Part shown: piece after piece, positions 26,247-32,965 of the stretch
Layout: every line of letters begins with the position of its first letter
Position numbering within the stretch: the stretch's first letter is position 1
Virus record (IMG/VR): IMGVR_UViG_3300030090_002131
Coordinates: 1 to 48,752 of that record
Reading direction: 5' to 3' (one strand)
Source: a virus
DNA: 48,752 nucleotides
The notes under the pieces: generated by a model
Database searches by the model: none
What the model was told of the DNA's origin: nothing
What the model saw: the letters and a program-made list of their open reading frames with translations, nothing else
Translations under genes and position numbers: made by a program

Positions 26247-26633
26247 CTAGTTCCAGGGGTCTAACTTGGAGTTAGGTATTTTATTCCACATCTTCTTATT
26301 GGACACCATAAGATTTGCAGGTGGATAACCTAGACCTATCATCATATCTGATTCCTTGTCCCAAGTTTTGAACTTTCTTAGTATCTGTTTATAGTGGTAT
26401 GTACCATCTCCCACTTCACTATGTGATGCAGTTTCTAATTCATCATACACTTCATCTGCTTGTGCTTTACAAAGTGTAATCTTATAGACTACTGCGTGTC
26501 TTTGAGGATTTGCTGCTGCTCTAATCTGCATAAGTTGGATTTCTCCATTATTCTCCTTAGTGCAGGGCATAAAACTTTCTATGCCATGACAGTCTGCTAT
26601 ACCTACAAAGTCCGTTGCTTTTTCTTTAGCCAT
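26247..26633 (-). CDS. Hypothetical protein
   Basis: 128 residues, alpha/beta. It contains CHGIESFMPCT near the N-terminus and GTYHYKQILRKFKTW in the middle, ending PNSKLDPWN. AAGGAG is before the ATG. No family is recognised. Confidence 0.55.
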   Translation of the reverse strand: MAKEKATDFVGIADCHGIESFMPCTKENNGEIQLMQIRAAANPQRHAVVYKITLCKAQADEVYDELETASHSEVGDGTYHYKQILRKFKTWDKESDMMIGLGYPPANLMVSNKKMWNKIPNSKLDPWN

Positions 26634-26645
26634 AACGACTCCTTT

Positions 26646-26927
26646 TTATCTGTTTCTTAGATATAGTGAGAACTTTTTTGCTCTTTTATATACAGGTGGT
26701 AGTTCTCTTGTACCATCTATATAATCTTGTCTGTTTTTGTAATAATCTCTAGGAACTATACTGCCGAAAGTATCGTAAGCATAGCCTTCCTTTGGTCGTC
26801 TGTATCTTCTTTGTAACCTAAATAGAGATTGGGACTTTCTCATCCTCTGATTAGTATAATCTACTAACCATCTAGTAAGAAAGTTATTAGGCACATTATT
26901 CAGCAAGTGATGATACCTAGTACTACT
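26646..26927 (-). CDS. Small basic hypothetical protein
   Basis: 93 residues from the ATG that overlaps the upstream stop (GATGAGTAG) and has GGAG seven bases before; the longer frame upstream would overlap the zinc protein for its whole length and looks out of character. Very basic and aromatic (RMRKSQSLFRLQRRYRR, YKRAKKFSLYLRNR). It may bind nucleic acid; no family is recognised. Confidence 0.5.
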   Translation of the reverse strand, partial: SSTRYHHLLNNVPNNFLTRWLVDYTNQRMRKSQSLFRLQRRYRRPKEGYAYDTFGSIVPRDYYKNRQDYIDGTRELPPVYKRAKKFSLYLRNR

Positions 26928-27096
26928 CATCTTCTTGCTCCACAGTGTGCGAGTGGGTATTATCTTGCATCCATTCTGCCCAACAATTACCATCACCACA
27001 TAATATATTTTCATCTGATGATTCGCAGGCATAATAGTTTGACCAATATTCATCTGTGAGGACTTCTCCACACATATAACATTCAGGACTTTCCAT
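26923..27096 (-). CDS. Small zinc-finger-like protein
   Basis: 57 residues from the ATG preceded by GAGGAGG; twelve upstream codons are unsupported. C6-YM-C9 then C24, C33 and C38 (GDGNCWAEW) could hold zinc; the tail is acidic. It resembles small phage CxxC proteins that bind zinc. The function is unknown. Confidence 0.5.
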   Translation of the reverse strand: MESPECYMCGEVLTDEYWSNYYACESSDENILCGDGNCWAEWMQDNTHSHTVEQEDE

Positions 27097-27388
27097 TTTT
27101 CTTGTCCTCCTCTTCGGCTTCGTGTATTTCATCTGTACCCGTAACCATAGCCTTCAATACTTCGGGGTATCTCTCTGCTATATCTTCTTTAGTTAATGTA
27201 GTCATATACTCTATAGTCCAACTTGCTCTACCTGATTCATAATCAGGCTCAAGTTTTATACCCACAACTTTGACACCAAACTTCTGTTCTACTTCTTCAA
27301 TGTCTATTGCAGTCTTTGAACGATAGAATAAACCACCTTTGGCTGGACCTTCAAAGCCATCTAGCCAAAACTCTTTAGTTTCTGCCAT
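27083..27388 (-). CDS. Hypothetical acidic protein
   Basis: 101 residues from the ATG with AAGGAG five bases upstream; a GTG two codons earlier is less likely. Strands (KVVGIKLEPDYESGRASWTI) followed by a helix and a strongly acidic/basic tail HEAEEEDKKNGKS. No family is recognised. It overlaps both neighbours. Confidence 0.5.
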   Translation of the reverse strand: MAETKEFWLDGFEGPAKGGLFYRSKTAIDIEEVEQKFGVKVVGIKLEPDYESGRASWTIEYMTTLTKEDIAERYPEVLKAMVTGTDEIHEAEEEDKKNGKS

Positions 27389-27806
27389 GTTCACTCCTTG
27401 TTTTTATGGTTATACCATCTATATGGTCTATTTCGTGTTGAAATACCTGTGCATCATAGTTAGTGAGAGCCATTGTATGTCCTTTTGTATGATAGTCATC
27501 TGTAACTCTTATATACATACATCTTTTTACTTTGTATTGTTTTTTGAGCGACAGACACTTTTCTTTAAGGAATAACTCATCTCCCCAACTATCTGTAATC
27601 TTTGGATTTATAAATACTATGATTTTTTTATTGTATCTCATAGCGAATGCTCTGTAGGGTATGCCTAGTTGATTGGCAGCGAGACCTACCGCATTTGTTT
27701 TGATTAGCATTTCTCTGTGTAGTATACCTTTTATCCATTGGAACTTTTCTTCGGGTACAACCTCACAGGGTTTTGCTAGAAATTTATTGTCCGTTATAAT
27801 CTTCAT
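27375..27806 (-). CDS. def: Peptide deformylase
   Basis: 143 residues, typical for short phage deformylases. All three motifs are present: G41-LAANQ46, E82-K-C84-LS, and Q123-H124-EID-H128, giving Cys84, His124 and His128 as metal ligands and Glu125 as the catalytic residue. It removes the formyl group from new proteins and is known in marine and cyanophage genomes. It overlaps the upstream MSMEG_6728-type gene by 23 bases. Confidence 0.9.
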   Translation of the reverse strand: MKIITDNKFLAKPCEVVPEEKFQWIKGILHREMLIKTNAVGLAANQLGIPYRAFAMRYNKKIIVFINPKITDSWGDELFLKEKCLSLKKQYKVKRCMYIRVTDDYHTKGHTMALTNYDAQVFQHEIDHIDGITIKTRSEHGRN

Positions 27807-28212
27807 CTTGTTTACTGTAACCGCACCAATAATAATTTAGGTGGTCTGTTACACTCCATTTGTATTGTTTGTAAAAGTTATAATCTTTCTGTAGTAAATT
27901 AGATTGATGGCTTAGGTGCAGTCTTGTATTACCTAGCCAATGTGGCTTTTTTGCAGATGTTAGACCACTCTTGGTCATATTATTCTGGAAGCCTCGTCTT
28001 ACCCATTCATCTATACAGCAATCCATATACATCATAAGTGATTCTGGGTAATCTTTCCACATCTTGACGCAAGGGTGTTGTTTCCACCCATAATTATCTA
28101 GATAGATTGCTTTTAATATCTGTAATGCTTCTACTCTTTGTTTGCCTAGCCTTTTATCATCTAAGACTTGGGCAGACTTTGTGTAGTTTGCATATGGTAA
28201 AAATGTTTGCAT
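27784..28212 (-). CDS. MSMEG_6728/Pyr_excise-type protein
   Basis: 142 residues. The N-terminus MQTFLPYANYTKSAQVLD then KRLGKQRVEALQIL and HPCVKMWKDYPESL is the signature of the MSMEG_6728 family, which databases link to the pyrimidine-dimer DNA glycosylase fold (T4 endonuclease V-like). A role in UV-lesion repair is likely by family but not proven. AGGA precedes the ATG. The N-terminal position of a candidate catalytic Thr/Lys should be checked before calling it an active glycosylase. Confidence 0.65.
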   Translation of the reverse strand: MQTFLPYANYTKSAQVLDDKRLGKQRVEALQILKAIYLDNYGWKQHPCVKMWKDYPESLMMYMDCCIDEWVRRGFQNNMTKSGLTSAKKPHWLGNTRLHLSHQSNLLQKDYNFYKQYKWSVTDHLNYYWCGYSKQDEDYNGQ

Positions 28213-28298
28213 AAAATTTTCCTGTTTATATTAAACTAAATAGAGGCAGCAGGGCATCCGTAGGATTATCGTAGCCACCTCTATCTAGTAACCTAGAA

Positions 28299-28547
28299 CT
28301 ATTTATTAGATAGTTCTTCTATTACACTCCTGCCACACATTGGCAGAAGCATCCACATAGGAGGAACAATTTCCATCGAGTCTTTTTCTGTGCTTTCATA
28401 TATAAGCATATTTACTTGTTGTAGCACAGTCATTGCACCTGCTAGAAAGTCGCATTCATCTTTAAGTGCGGAAGACTTGTCCCTCTGTATCAAGGTATGT
28501 TCTACTTTGTCCTTGATTGTTTTCTGTAAGGTTGCTTTATCTATCAT
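28299..28547 (-). CDS. Small hypothetical protein
   Basis: 82 residues, helical, with Met/Pro-rich segment EIVPPMWMLLPMCG near residues 60-72. The ATG overlaps the upstream stop as ATGA (coupled). No family is recognised. The 86-base gap before the next gene holds an AGAGG/CCTCT inverted repeat. Confidence 0.5.
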   Translation of the reverse strand: MIDKATLQKTIKDKVEHTLIQRDKSSALKDECDFLAGAMTVLQQVNMLIYESTEKDSMEIVPPMWMLLPMCGRSVIEELSNK

Positions 28548-28813
28548 TGTAGTAAAGCCTCCCCCGTAAGTATAACACAGTCACCTACTAGAATGTCTGG
28601 CATTTCATAGAATGAATTTACTTTAAGTAATTTACTCCATTCTTTAGTTGCCTCTTCATTTACAGGTAGTCCGTGTATCTTACCTTCTTCATTGCATATA
28701 ATCTGTGTATTACCATCATCATATGCTATCTCTATGTATCCACCTACCATTTCTTTTATTTCTTCATAGGTAGGTTCTTTGTCATCTATTCTGTGGGTTA
28801 TAGGTTTAGCCAT
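28544..28813 (-). CDS. DUF3846-like protein
   Basis: 89 residues. The pattern VGGYIEIAYDDGNTQIICNEEG then LPVNEEATKEW and DILVGDCVILTG fits DUF3846 (G-G-x-E, NEEG, N, and late G-D-x-V). The function is unknown; the family is common in phages and plasmids. GGGGAGG precedes the ATG. Confidence 0.65.
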   Translation of the reverse strand: MAKPITHRIDDKEPTYEEIKEMVGGYIEIAYDDGNTQIICNEEGKIHGLPVNEEATKEWSKLLKVNSFYEMPDILVGDCVILTGEALLQ

Positions 28814-29110
28814 TTAACTATCCTCCCCATAGATTAGGATGTTCAGTTGCTGTCTAGTCATAGCCTTATAGATACCTTCGTCTAGGTCTAACTTATCCCA
28901 ACATATATCTTTTACTATGTGTTCTTGTGTTTCTGTATCGTTGCTATAGAAATCTTCACATACGAAATCTTCTACACAAGTATTGTCAGCAAGGTCATTC
29001 CAACCTATACCAAATGTATTGATTAGGTATGAGTCGCACTTTGCAGTAACTGACCATACTATCTCATCCATTGTAGGTTGTCTTTCGGCAGATGTATTGT
29101 CTTTTGACAT
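28814..29110 (-). CDS. Hypothetical protein
   Basis: 98 residues from the ATG with AAGGAG just upstream; a longer in-frame start would run through the two hairpins at 29145-29198 and is less likely. Acidic, helical with TMDEIVWSVTAKCDSYLI and ENIDEGIYKAM-like segments (DLDEGIYKAMTRQQLNIL). No family is recognised. Confidence 0.5.
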   Translation of the reverse strand: MSKDNTSAERQPTMDEIVWSVTAKCDSYLINTFGIGWNDLADNTCVEDFVCEDFYSNDTETQEHIVKDICWDKLDLDEGIYKAMTRQQLNILIYGEDS

Positions 29111-29144
29111 AACTTCTCCTTTACTGTTATTATTGTTTACATAT

Positions 29145-29198
29145 CTACCTTTTCGGTAGCAGAGGCAAGGCGGATAACCATTCACAGTCCTTACCTCT
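29145..29198 (-). promoter_or_regulatory. Two tandem hairpins
   Basis: On the minus strand, a 10-bp stem AGAGGTAAGG/CCTTGCCTCT (one G-U pair, 18-base loop) is followed two bases later by a 5-bp stem CTACC/GGTAG with a GAAAA loop. They occupy the 119-base gap before the gene starting at 29110. There is no T run after the second stem. A stabilising or regulatory 5' leader element is likely. Confidence 0.5.
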
Positions 29199-29229
29199 CG
29201 CACGACTTTCACGCCATATGCAGTTATAT

Positions 29230-29349
29230 CTATCTTCTTCTTCTAGGTGTTTGTGCTTTTATTATTCTATAGATAGCATATGCTAGAATTAACCAACCTA
29301 GTTCAATACAGATTGGTGTAGTTAGTGTATTCCATATGTTATAAAACAT
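29230..29349 (-). CDS. 39-residue membrane microprotein with Arg-rich tail
   Basis: MFYNIWNTLTTPICIELGW, then a span (LILAYAIYRII) and a basic end KAQTPRRRR. GGAG is five to six bases before the ATG. The tetra-arginine tail points to the cytoplasmic side. The function is unknown. Confidence 0.5.
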   Translation of the reverse strand: MFYNIWNTLTTPICIELGWLILAYAIYRIIKAQTPRRRR

Positions 29350-29375
29350 AGTGTTCTCCTTGTGTTATTTAGTTA

Positions 29376-29669
29376 TTACCATTTACCTGTTGTTAGTGGA
29401 CTCTTTACAGAATCCTTTAAGTTATTTAGTATTAGATTTACATTTGGCAGGCATTGTCTACATATTTTCTTTGCTACCATAAAGTAGGGGACTCTACTAT
29501 CCTGTCTAATTGTTAAGTTCTTATAATATTTATCTTCTTTGCACAGACAACACTTTCTTGTCTTCTTCTTTATTGCTATGCTATAATTCTTATCTTGTTC
29601 TGTAATTATTACTTCGTATATCTTTTCATCTATACTAGATAATACAGACTTTAACTCTTCTTTTGTCAT
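29376..29669 (-). CDS. Zinc-ribbon hypothetical protein
   Basis: 97 residues. The zinc knuckle CCLC (40-43) and CRQC (70-73) frame a basic, aromatic middle; both ends are helical. AAGGA sites precede the ATG. Such proteins are common phage early proteins; the function is unknown. Confidence 0.55.
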   Translation of the reverse strand: MTKEELKSVLSSIDEKIYEVIITEQDKNYSIAIKKKTRKCCLCKEDKYYKNLTIRQDSRVPYFMVAKKICRQCLPNVNLILNNLKDSVKSPLTTGKW

Positions 29670-29707
29670 TTGGTTATCCTTTCCTTAGTTAGTGAAATCT
29701 ACCTGGA

Positions 29708-29744
29708 ATAAAATAAAAAGCCCTAATCGTAATTGACTAGGGCT
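29708..29744 (-). terminator. Intrinsic terminator after the first early gene
   Basis: The minus strand shows AGCCCTA, a 12-base loop and TAGGGCT followed by TTTTTATTTT. It lies 26 bases after the stop of the 124-codon gene, so that gene can be transcribed alone; readthrough would feed the downstream early block, for which no other strong promoter is visible. Confidence 0.7.
29715..29740 (-). repeat. Early-gene flanking repeat, copy 1 (overlaps the terminator)
   Basis: On the plus strand, AAAAAGCC followed by TAATCGTAATTGACTA. The second copy at 30183-30208 differs by a two-base insertion and two substitutions. The two copies flank the 124-codon gene. Confidence 0.6.
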
Positions 29745-29769
29745 AATTATCTAGGTTTTAAAAAGTAGG

Positions 29770-30144
29770 CTATTTTTTTAGGTCGCTATTGCTACCAATT
29801 ATTACATAGTCCGCTATTTTAAAACTTTCGGTGTAGTAATGTACTCTAGAAGCGGTAAATGTTCCATCATCATTTTTTACTACTAGGAAGTCCCCGCTTT
29901 GATTAGTTAGTTTGTATTGTGGTTTACCATCTTTAGTTTTACCATCTCTAACTAAGGCTTGAAATCTAACATTTTGACCTTGTGTTTTATTAACTTCCGC
30001 TATCTTAGTTTTAGCCTCTAGTTTTAAAACTTCTAGTTTTGTGCTAGGTTTTTTTACCTTGTTACTTACTACTTTGTTTGATAGTTGACTTTCACTAATT
30101 CCCATTGCTTTCAAAAGTTTACTATCTACTTGTGATATACTCAT
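29770..30144 (-). CDS. First leftward early protein, hypothetical
   Basis: 124 residues. A Ser/Lys-rich N-terminus (SISQVDSKLLKAMGIS) and a basic middle lead to a small beta-type C-terminal domain (KPQYKLTNQSGDFLVV, IADYVIIGSNSDLKK). The ribosome site CAGGAGG is one of the strongest in the window, and the gene sits directly behind the best minus-strand promoter, so it should be among the first and most abundant products. No family is recognised. An early host-takeover protein is a plausible guess, no more. Confidence 0.6.
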   Translation of the reverse strand: MSISQVDSKLLKAMGISESQLSNKVVSNKVKKPSTKLEVLKLEAKTKIAEVNKTQGQNVRFQALVRDGKTKDGKPQYKLTNQSGDFLVVKNDDGTFTASRVHYYTESFKIADYVIIGSNSDLKK

Positions 30145-30182
30145 AGTATATACCTCCTGTTTTATTTATTCTAGGTTATTTC

Positions 30183-30208
30183 AAAAAGCCGTTAATCATC
30201 ATTGACTA
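30183..30208 (-). repeat. Early-gene flanking repeat, copy 2 (leader/attenuator-like)
   Basis: On the minus strand GTTA...TAAC can pair and is followed by GGCTTTTT. It falls at or just after the expected transcription start, before the first early gene, and closely matches the terminator copy at 29715-29740. It may act as an attenuator. Confidence 0.5.
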
Positions 30209-30215
30209 ACACTAT

Positions 30216-30244
30216 AATATAATATATATAATGGTTCTAATCAA
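30216..30244 (-). promoter_or_regulatory. Main leftward early promoter
   Basis: Minus-strand TTGATT (30239-30244), a 17-base spacer and TATATT (30216-30221), followed by the first early gene after about 70 bases. It is a good sigma70-type match. Confidence 0.6.
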
Positions 30245-30271
30245 GATAATAATAATAATATTGGTCGTGGT

Positions 30272-30287
30272 GCGGAATTTTTTCCGC
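30272..30287. promoter_or_regulatory. 16-bp palindrome, possible operator
   Basis: GCGGAATTTTTTCCGC: six paired bases each side of TTTT. It lies about 30 bases upstream of the leftward -35 box. It is the right size for a dimeric repressor site. Confidence 0.4.
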
Positions 30288-30551
30288 TCAATATACTATA
30301 GAGAGTTTAAAATAATTATTAAATCCGTTTCAATTGGAATTTTCAACCAAATTAGAGGGTATAGAGGGTTCGCACACGGGGGGGTATGGCGGTTAAAAAC
30401 AAGTACACACATTCTAATCCAATTTTTCAACATTATGGTATGTCTAAATCGCATCTCTTTTGGTATATGTATATCAATTTGCTCTAATTTTTTTGGGAAT
30501 TTTTTTAAGAGGGGGACTATAGGGGGAGTTTATATAGAACTATTTAAAGTA

Positions 30552-30594
30552 TTATATAAGTCTTATATAAGTCTTAATAAAGCATTAATAAAGC
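30552..30594. repeat. Tandem direct repeats
   Basis: TTATATAAGTC occurs twice back to back (30552-30573), followed by TTAATAAAGC twice with one base between (30574-30594). They overlap the candidate rightward promoter and could be iterons or regulator sites. Confidence 0.5.
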
Positions 30595-30602
30595 CTTATA
30601 AT
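30574..30602 (+). promoter_or_regulatory. Candidate rightward promoter for packaging genes
   Basis: TTAATA (30574-30579), 17 bases, TATAAT (30597-30602), about 80 bases before the terminase small subunit. The -10 box is perfect; the -35 matches at four of six positions. Confidence 0.5.
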
Positions 30603-30682
30603 ACAATATAATCAAGTTAGACAATTAAACAAGGTTTTTCTTTTCTTTTGAAATTGATAGATATTTTACCTATATTTCGATT

Positions 30683-31438
30683 ATGGAAAAGATGAATTAT
30701 AATTCTAAGACAATCAAAGGTGTAACCCATTACCTTTACACCACTCATATAGACTTTACAAGAGCATACCCCGAGTATGAAACAATACAACAATGGAGGA
30801 ATGGCAATGAAGGAGATTGGGTTTACACCGATGATGGTGGAGTTGTTCAAATACTAAAAAAAGGAGTGATTTCCGATAAGAATGGTAATAAAAAGCCATA
30901 TATCCGTACTATTTGCGGAACTTTCCTAACGGAAAGTAATTCGGTAATGAACAATGTTGTAGCGGAAAACATATATACTTTTTCGGGGAGCAACGAATAT
31001 AAAAGATTTATCAAAAAAGAGGATGTAAGTAGTCGTGAGGTGCTATTTGCCCGTTATCTTGCAAGTGGAGAGAATGCTGTTTCTGCTTACAAACGAGCAT
31101 ATTCTACCGAAAACGACAAGTATGCAAAGGCTAGGTCAACACAATTATTAAAAACAAAGAGGGTTCAAGCGATGATAAGCGAAGAAGTTAAAAAAGTACT
31201 AGATGAAGAGGGTGTATCGCCTAATTACATCATAAGTAAGTACAAACAAATATCCGATATAGGAGAAAATGATGCTACTACATTAAGAGCATTGGATTCT
31301 TTAGCAAAAATAAGTGGTTTATTTGAAACGAAAGAGAATGTGAAGGAGCAATTGACTGTTTGGCAAGGTTTTACACCCGAACAACTCGAACACATCAAAC
31401 AAGAGAAACTACTTGGACATGCAGAAAAAGAAAAGTAA
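30683..31438 (+). CDS. terS: Terminase small subunit
   Basis: 251 residues. Residues about 110-175 form the DNA-binding helical domain of Terminase_2-type small subunits (LFARYLASGENAVSAYKRAY, KARSTQLLKTKRVQAMI), with a helical oligomer region after it. The first 110 residues are an extra N-terminal domain of unknown role, making the protein longer than usual. It recognises phage DNA and hands it to the large subunit. The ribosome site is weak; a Met three codons later is an alternative start. Confidence 0.75.
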   Translation: MEKMNYNSKTIKGVTHYLYTTHIDFTRAYPEYETIQQWRNGNEGDWVYTDDGGVVQILKKGVISDKNGNKKPYIRTICGTFLTESNSVMNNVVAENIYTFSGSNEYKRFIKKEDVSSREVLFARYLASGENAVSAYKRAYSTENDKYAKARSTQLLKTKRVQAMISEEVKKVLDEEGVSPNYIISKYKQISDIGENDATTLRALDSLAKISGLFETKENVKEQLTVWQGFTPEQLEHIKQEKLLGHAEKEK

Positions 31439-31742
31439 AAAAGAAGATGAATTAACTGTCGTTAAGATAAATTTTGAGGGTAGTTTACCTAAAGAAGTTA
31501 TAGACGAACTTAAAAAATCAAAGTACAAGGTTAAGATAAAGCGAATTAAGAAAGACCTTTGCAAAGTCTGTGATTTTAATTTATATTATGATGATAATTG
31601 CTCTCGCAGAATTGCAATTACAGAAACTAGAGAACTTAATACAGAGGTTGTATCTTGGCTATGTCCTAAGTGTTTTAGCGAGTTTGACATGGAAGATAAC
31701 CTTTTACAATTAATGACTAAACATGAACAAGGAGAAACATAA
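31419..31742 (+). CDS. Zinc-ribbon hypothetical protein
   Basis: 107 residues from the ATG (a TTG two codons earlier has no better site). Basic N-terminus, then LCKVCDF and later WLCPKCFSEF, a CxxC/CxxC zinc ribbon. It overlaps the end of the terminase small subunit by 20 bases. No family is recognised; possibly a packaging or DNA-binding accessory. Confidence 0.55.
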   Translation: MQKKKSKKEDELTVVKINFEGSLPKEVIDELKKSKYKVKIKRIKKDLCKVCDFNLYYDDNCSRRIAITETRELNTEVVSWLCPKCFSEFDMEDNLLQLMTKHEQGET

Positions 31743-31744
31743 AA

Positions 31745-32140
31745 ATGGCTGATGCTAAAAAAAGAAGTAAACCTGCTAAAAAGAAAATGGGTTGGAAACC
31801 TGGAAGTCTAATTAAAAAAGCAGTTAAAAAAATCAAAGCAAAAAGAACTGCTAAGCAAATTAAGAAAAACACTAAGAAAATTGGTGCTATGGCTAAAAAG
31901 AACCCTAAGTCGGTAACAACTACCGCAAAAACACTTAAACAAACAAAAAAATTAAAAGCAACGGGCAAAATTCGTAAAGGTGCTAAAAGTGTTAAAGTAA
32001 CTCAAGGTGGTGCATATGCTTCGTATGGTAAAAAGACTAAGGCTGCTAAATCATTTAGAAGTTCTTTTGCTGCTGCTAAAAAAGCGGGTAAAAAGACTTT
32101 TACATGGGATGGTCGTAAATACTCAACCAAAAGTAAGTAA
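31745..32140 (+). CDS. Lysine-rich histone-like phage protein
   Basis: 131 residues, extremely basic: residues 1-80 are dominated by Lys with Ala and Thr (AKKRSKPAKKK, KKAVKKIKAKR), like H1-type tails. The C-terminus SFRSSFAAAKKAGKKTFTWD and GRKYST is a motif shared by several phage structural or packaging-side proteins. It may compact DNA or coat it inside the head; this is inferred from charge and place next to terminase. Confidence 0.6.
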   Translation: MADAKKRSKPAKKKMGWKPGSLIKKAVKKIKAKRTAKQIKKNTKKIGAMAKKNPKSVTTTAKTLKQTKKLKATGKIRKGAKSVKVTQGGAYASYGKKTKAAKSFRSSFAAAKKAGKKTFTWDGRKYSTKSK

Positions 32141-32141
32141 T

Positions 32142-32537
32142 ATGCCATATTTTGGAAAAACATCAAAAAAAAGGTTAGCAACTTGCGATGATAGATTACA
32201 AAAAGTATTCAATGAAGTTATCAAACATGTTGACTGTTCTGTACTTGAAGGTCATAGGAGCGGGGAAAGACAAAATAAACTCTTTGAAGAGGGTAAAACT
32301 AAAGTCAAGTACCCAAATGGTCGTCATAATTCTAATCCTAGTAGGGCTGTGGATGTTACCCCTTATCCTGTTGATTGGGATGACAGGGAACGACAAACTC
32401 TATTCGCTGGGTTTGTTTTGGGCATTGCTCGTGGTATGGGCATTACTCTAAGATGGGGTGGCGATTGGGATAGAGATTTTCAAGTTATGGACAATAGGTT
32501 TGATGATTTTCCTCATTTTGAAATAGTGGAGGACTAA
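32142..32537 (+). CDS. M15-type cell-wall peptidase (endolysin candidate)
   Basis: 131 residues from the ATG just after the upstream stop; a longer frame would extend through the basic gene and is rejected. Zinc-ligand pattern: H62 in NGRHNSN, D71 in RAVDVTPYP, then WGGDWD and H125 in DFPHFEIVE, as in L-Ala-D-Glu/VanY-type M15 enzymes used as phage endolysins. It would cut peptidoglycan peptide bonds for lysis. It has no signal peptide or wall-binding domain, so a holin is needed for export. Confidence 0.8.
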   Translation: MPYFGKTSKKRLATCDDRLQKVFNEVIKHVDCSVLEGHRSGERQNKLFEEGKTKVKYPNGRHNSNPSRAVDVTPYPVDWDDRERQTLFAGFVLGIARGMGITLRWGGDWDRDFQVMDNRFDDFPHFEIVED

Positions 32538-32672
32538 ATGGCGAAAAAAGTTAGTTGGATGTATGGTGGTAAAAGATACTATGGTACATTGATAAGAGAA
32601 ACAAAAACACATAAGTTTGCTAGAACACATAATGGCAAAACTAAAAAGATAGTCAAAAGGAAAAAGAAATAA
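32538..32672 (+). CDS. 44-residue basic microprotein
   Basis: MAKKVSWMYGGKRYYGTLI then Lys/Thr/Arg-rich to RKKK. The ATG lies one base after the endolysin stop, with GGAGG nearby, and the stop overlaps the next start as TAATG. Small beta-like basic protein; the function is unknown. Confidence 0.6.
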   Translation: MAKKVSWMYGGKRYYGTLIRETKTHKFARTHNGKTKKIVKRKKK

Positions 32673-32965
32673 TGGCTACTAAGAAAAAAGACTCTAGATT
32701 AACAAAAGCAGGTGTAAGTGGATATAATAAACCTAAAAGAACACCTAACCACCCAAAAAAATCACATGTTGTAGTTGCAAAAGTCGGAGATAAGGTAAAA
32801 ACTATACGATTTGGGCAACAAGGAGTGAAAACTGCGGGCAAACCAAAAAAAGGCGAATCTATGAAACAAAAGAATCGTAGAAAGTCTTTTAAGGCTAGAC
32901 ATGGTAAAAATATCAAAAAAGGTAAAATGTCTGCAGCATATTGGGCAAATAAAGTTAAATGGTAA
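32672..32965 (+). CDS. DUF5872-like basic protein
   Basis: 97 residues. The conserved run GVSGYNKPKRTPNHPKKSH, KVKTIRFGQQGV and the end KMSAAYWANKVKW match a known phage family (DUF5872-type) of unknown function. It is very basic and sits between the endolysin block and the terminase large subunit; a nucleic-acid or packaging role is plausible. Confidence 0.7.
   Translation: MATKKKDSRLTKAGVSGYNKPKRTPNHPKKSHVVVAKVGDKVKTIRFGQQGVKTAGKPKKGESMKQKNRRKSFKARHGKNIKKGKMSAAYWANKVKW

Larger units (their letters stand above)
30245..30682. other. Divergent control region between early and late transcription
   Basis: About 440 bases without a convincing gene. It holds a perfect palindrome, two TTATATAAGTC repeats, two TTAATAAAGC repeats, three related ACTATAG/GTATAG elements, short G-runs (near 30378 and 30511) unlike the AT-rich surroundings, and promoters pointing both ways. 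The only long open frame here reads as low-complexity hydrophobic sequence without a ribosome site. It is a likely place for regulator binding or an origin, but neither is proven. Confidence 0.6.

Noticed and set aside
26928-27071. Longer start for the basic protein at 26646-26927
   Set aside because: Would overlap the zinc protein almost completely; the inner ATG has a ribosome site and stop/start overlap.
30260-30610. CRISPR array or iteron origin
   Set aside because: Repeats are short, only two copies each and without regular spacers; origin not excluded but not supported.
30231-30611. Open frame of 126 codons in the control region
   Set aside because: Low-complexity hydrophobic composition, no ribosome site, overlaps promoters, repeats and palindrome.
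32007-32141. Longer start for the M15 peptidase
   Set aside because: The extra residues lie wholly within the upstream basic gene in another frame and read as a leucine/arginine shadow; the ATG at 32142 is better.
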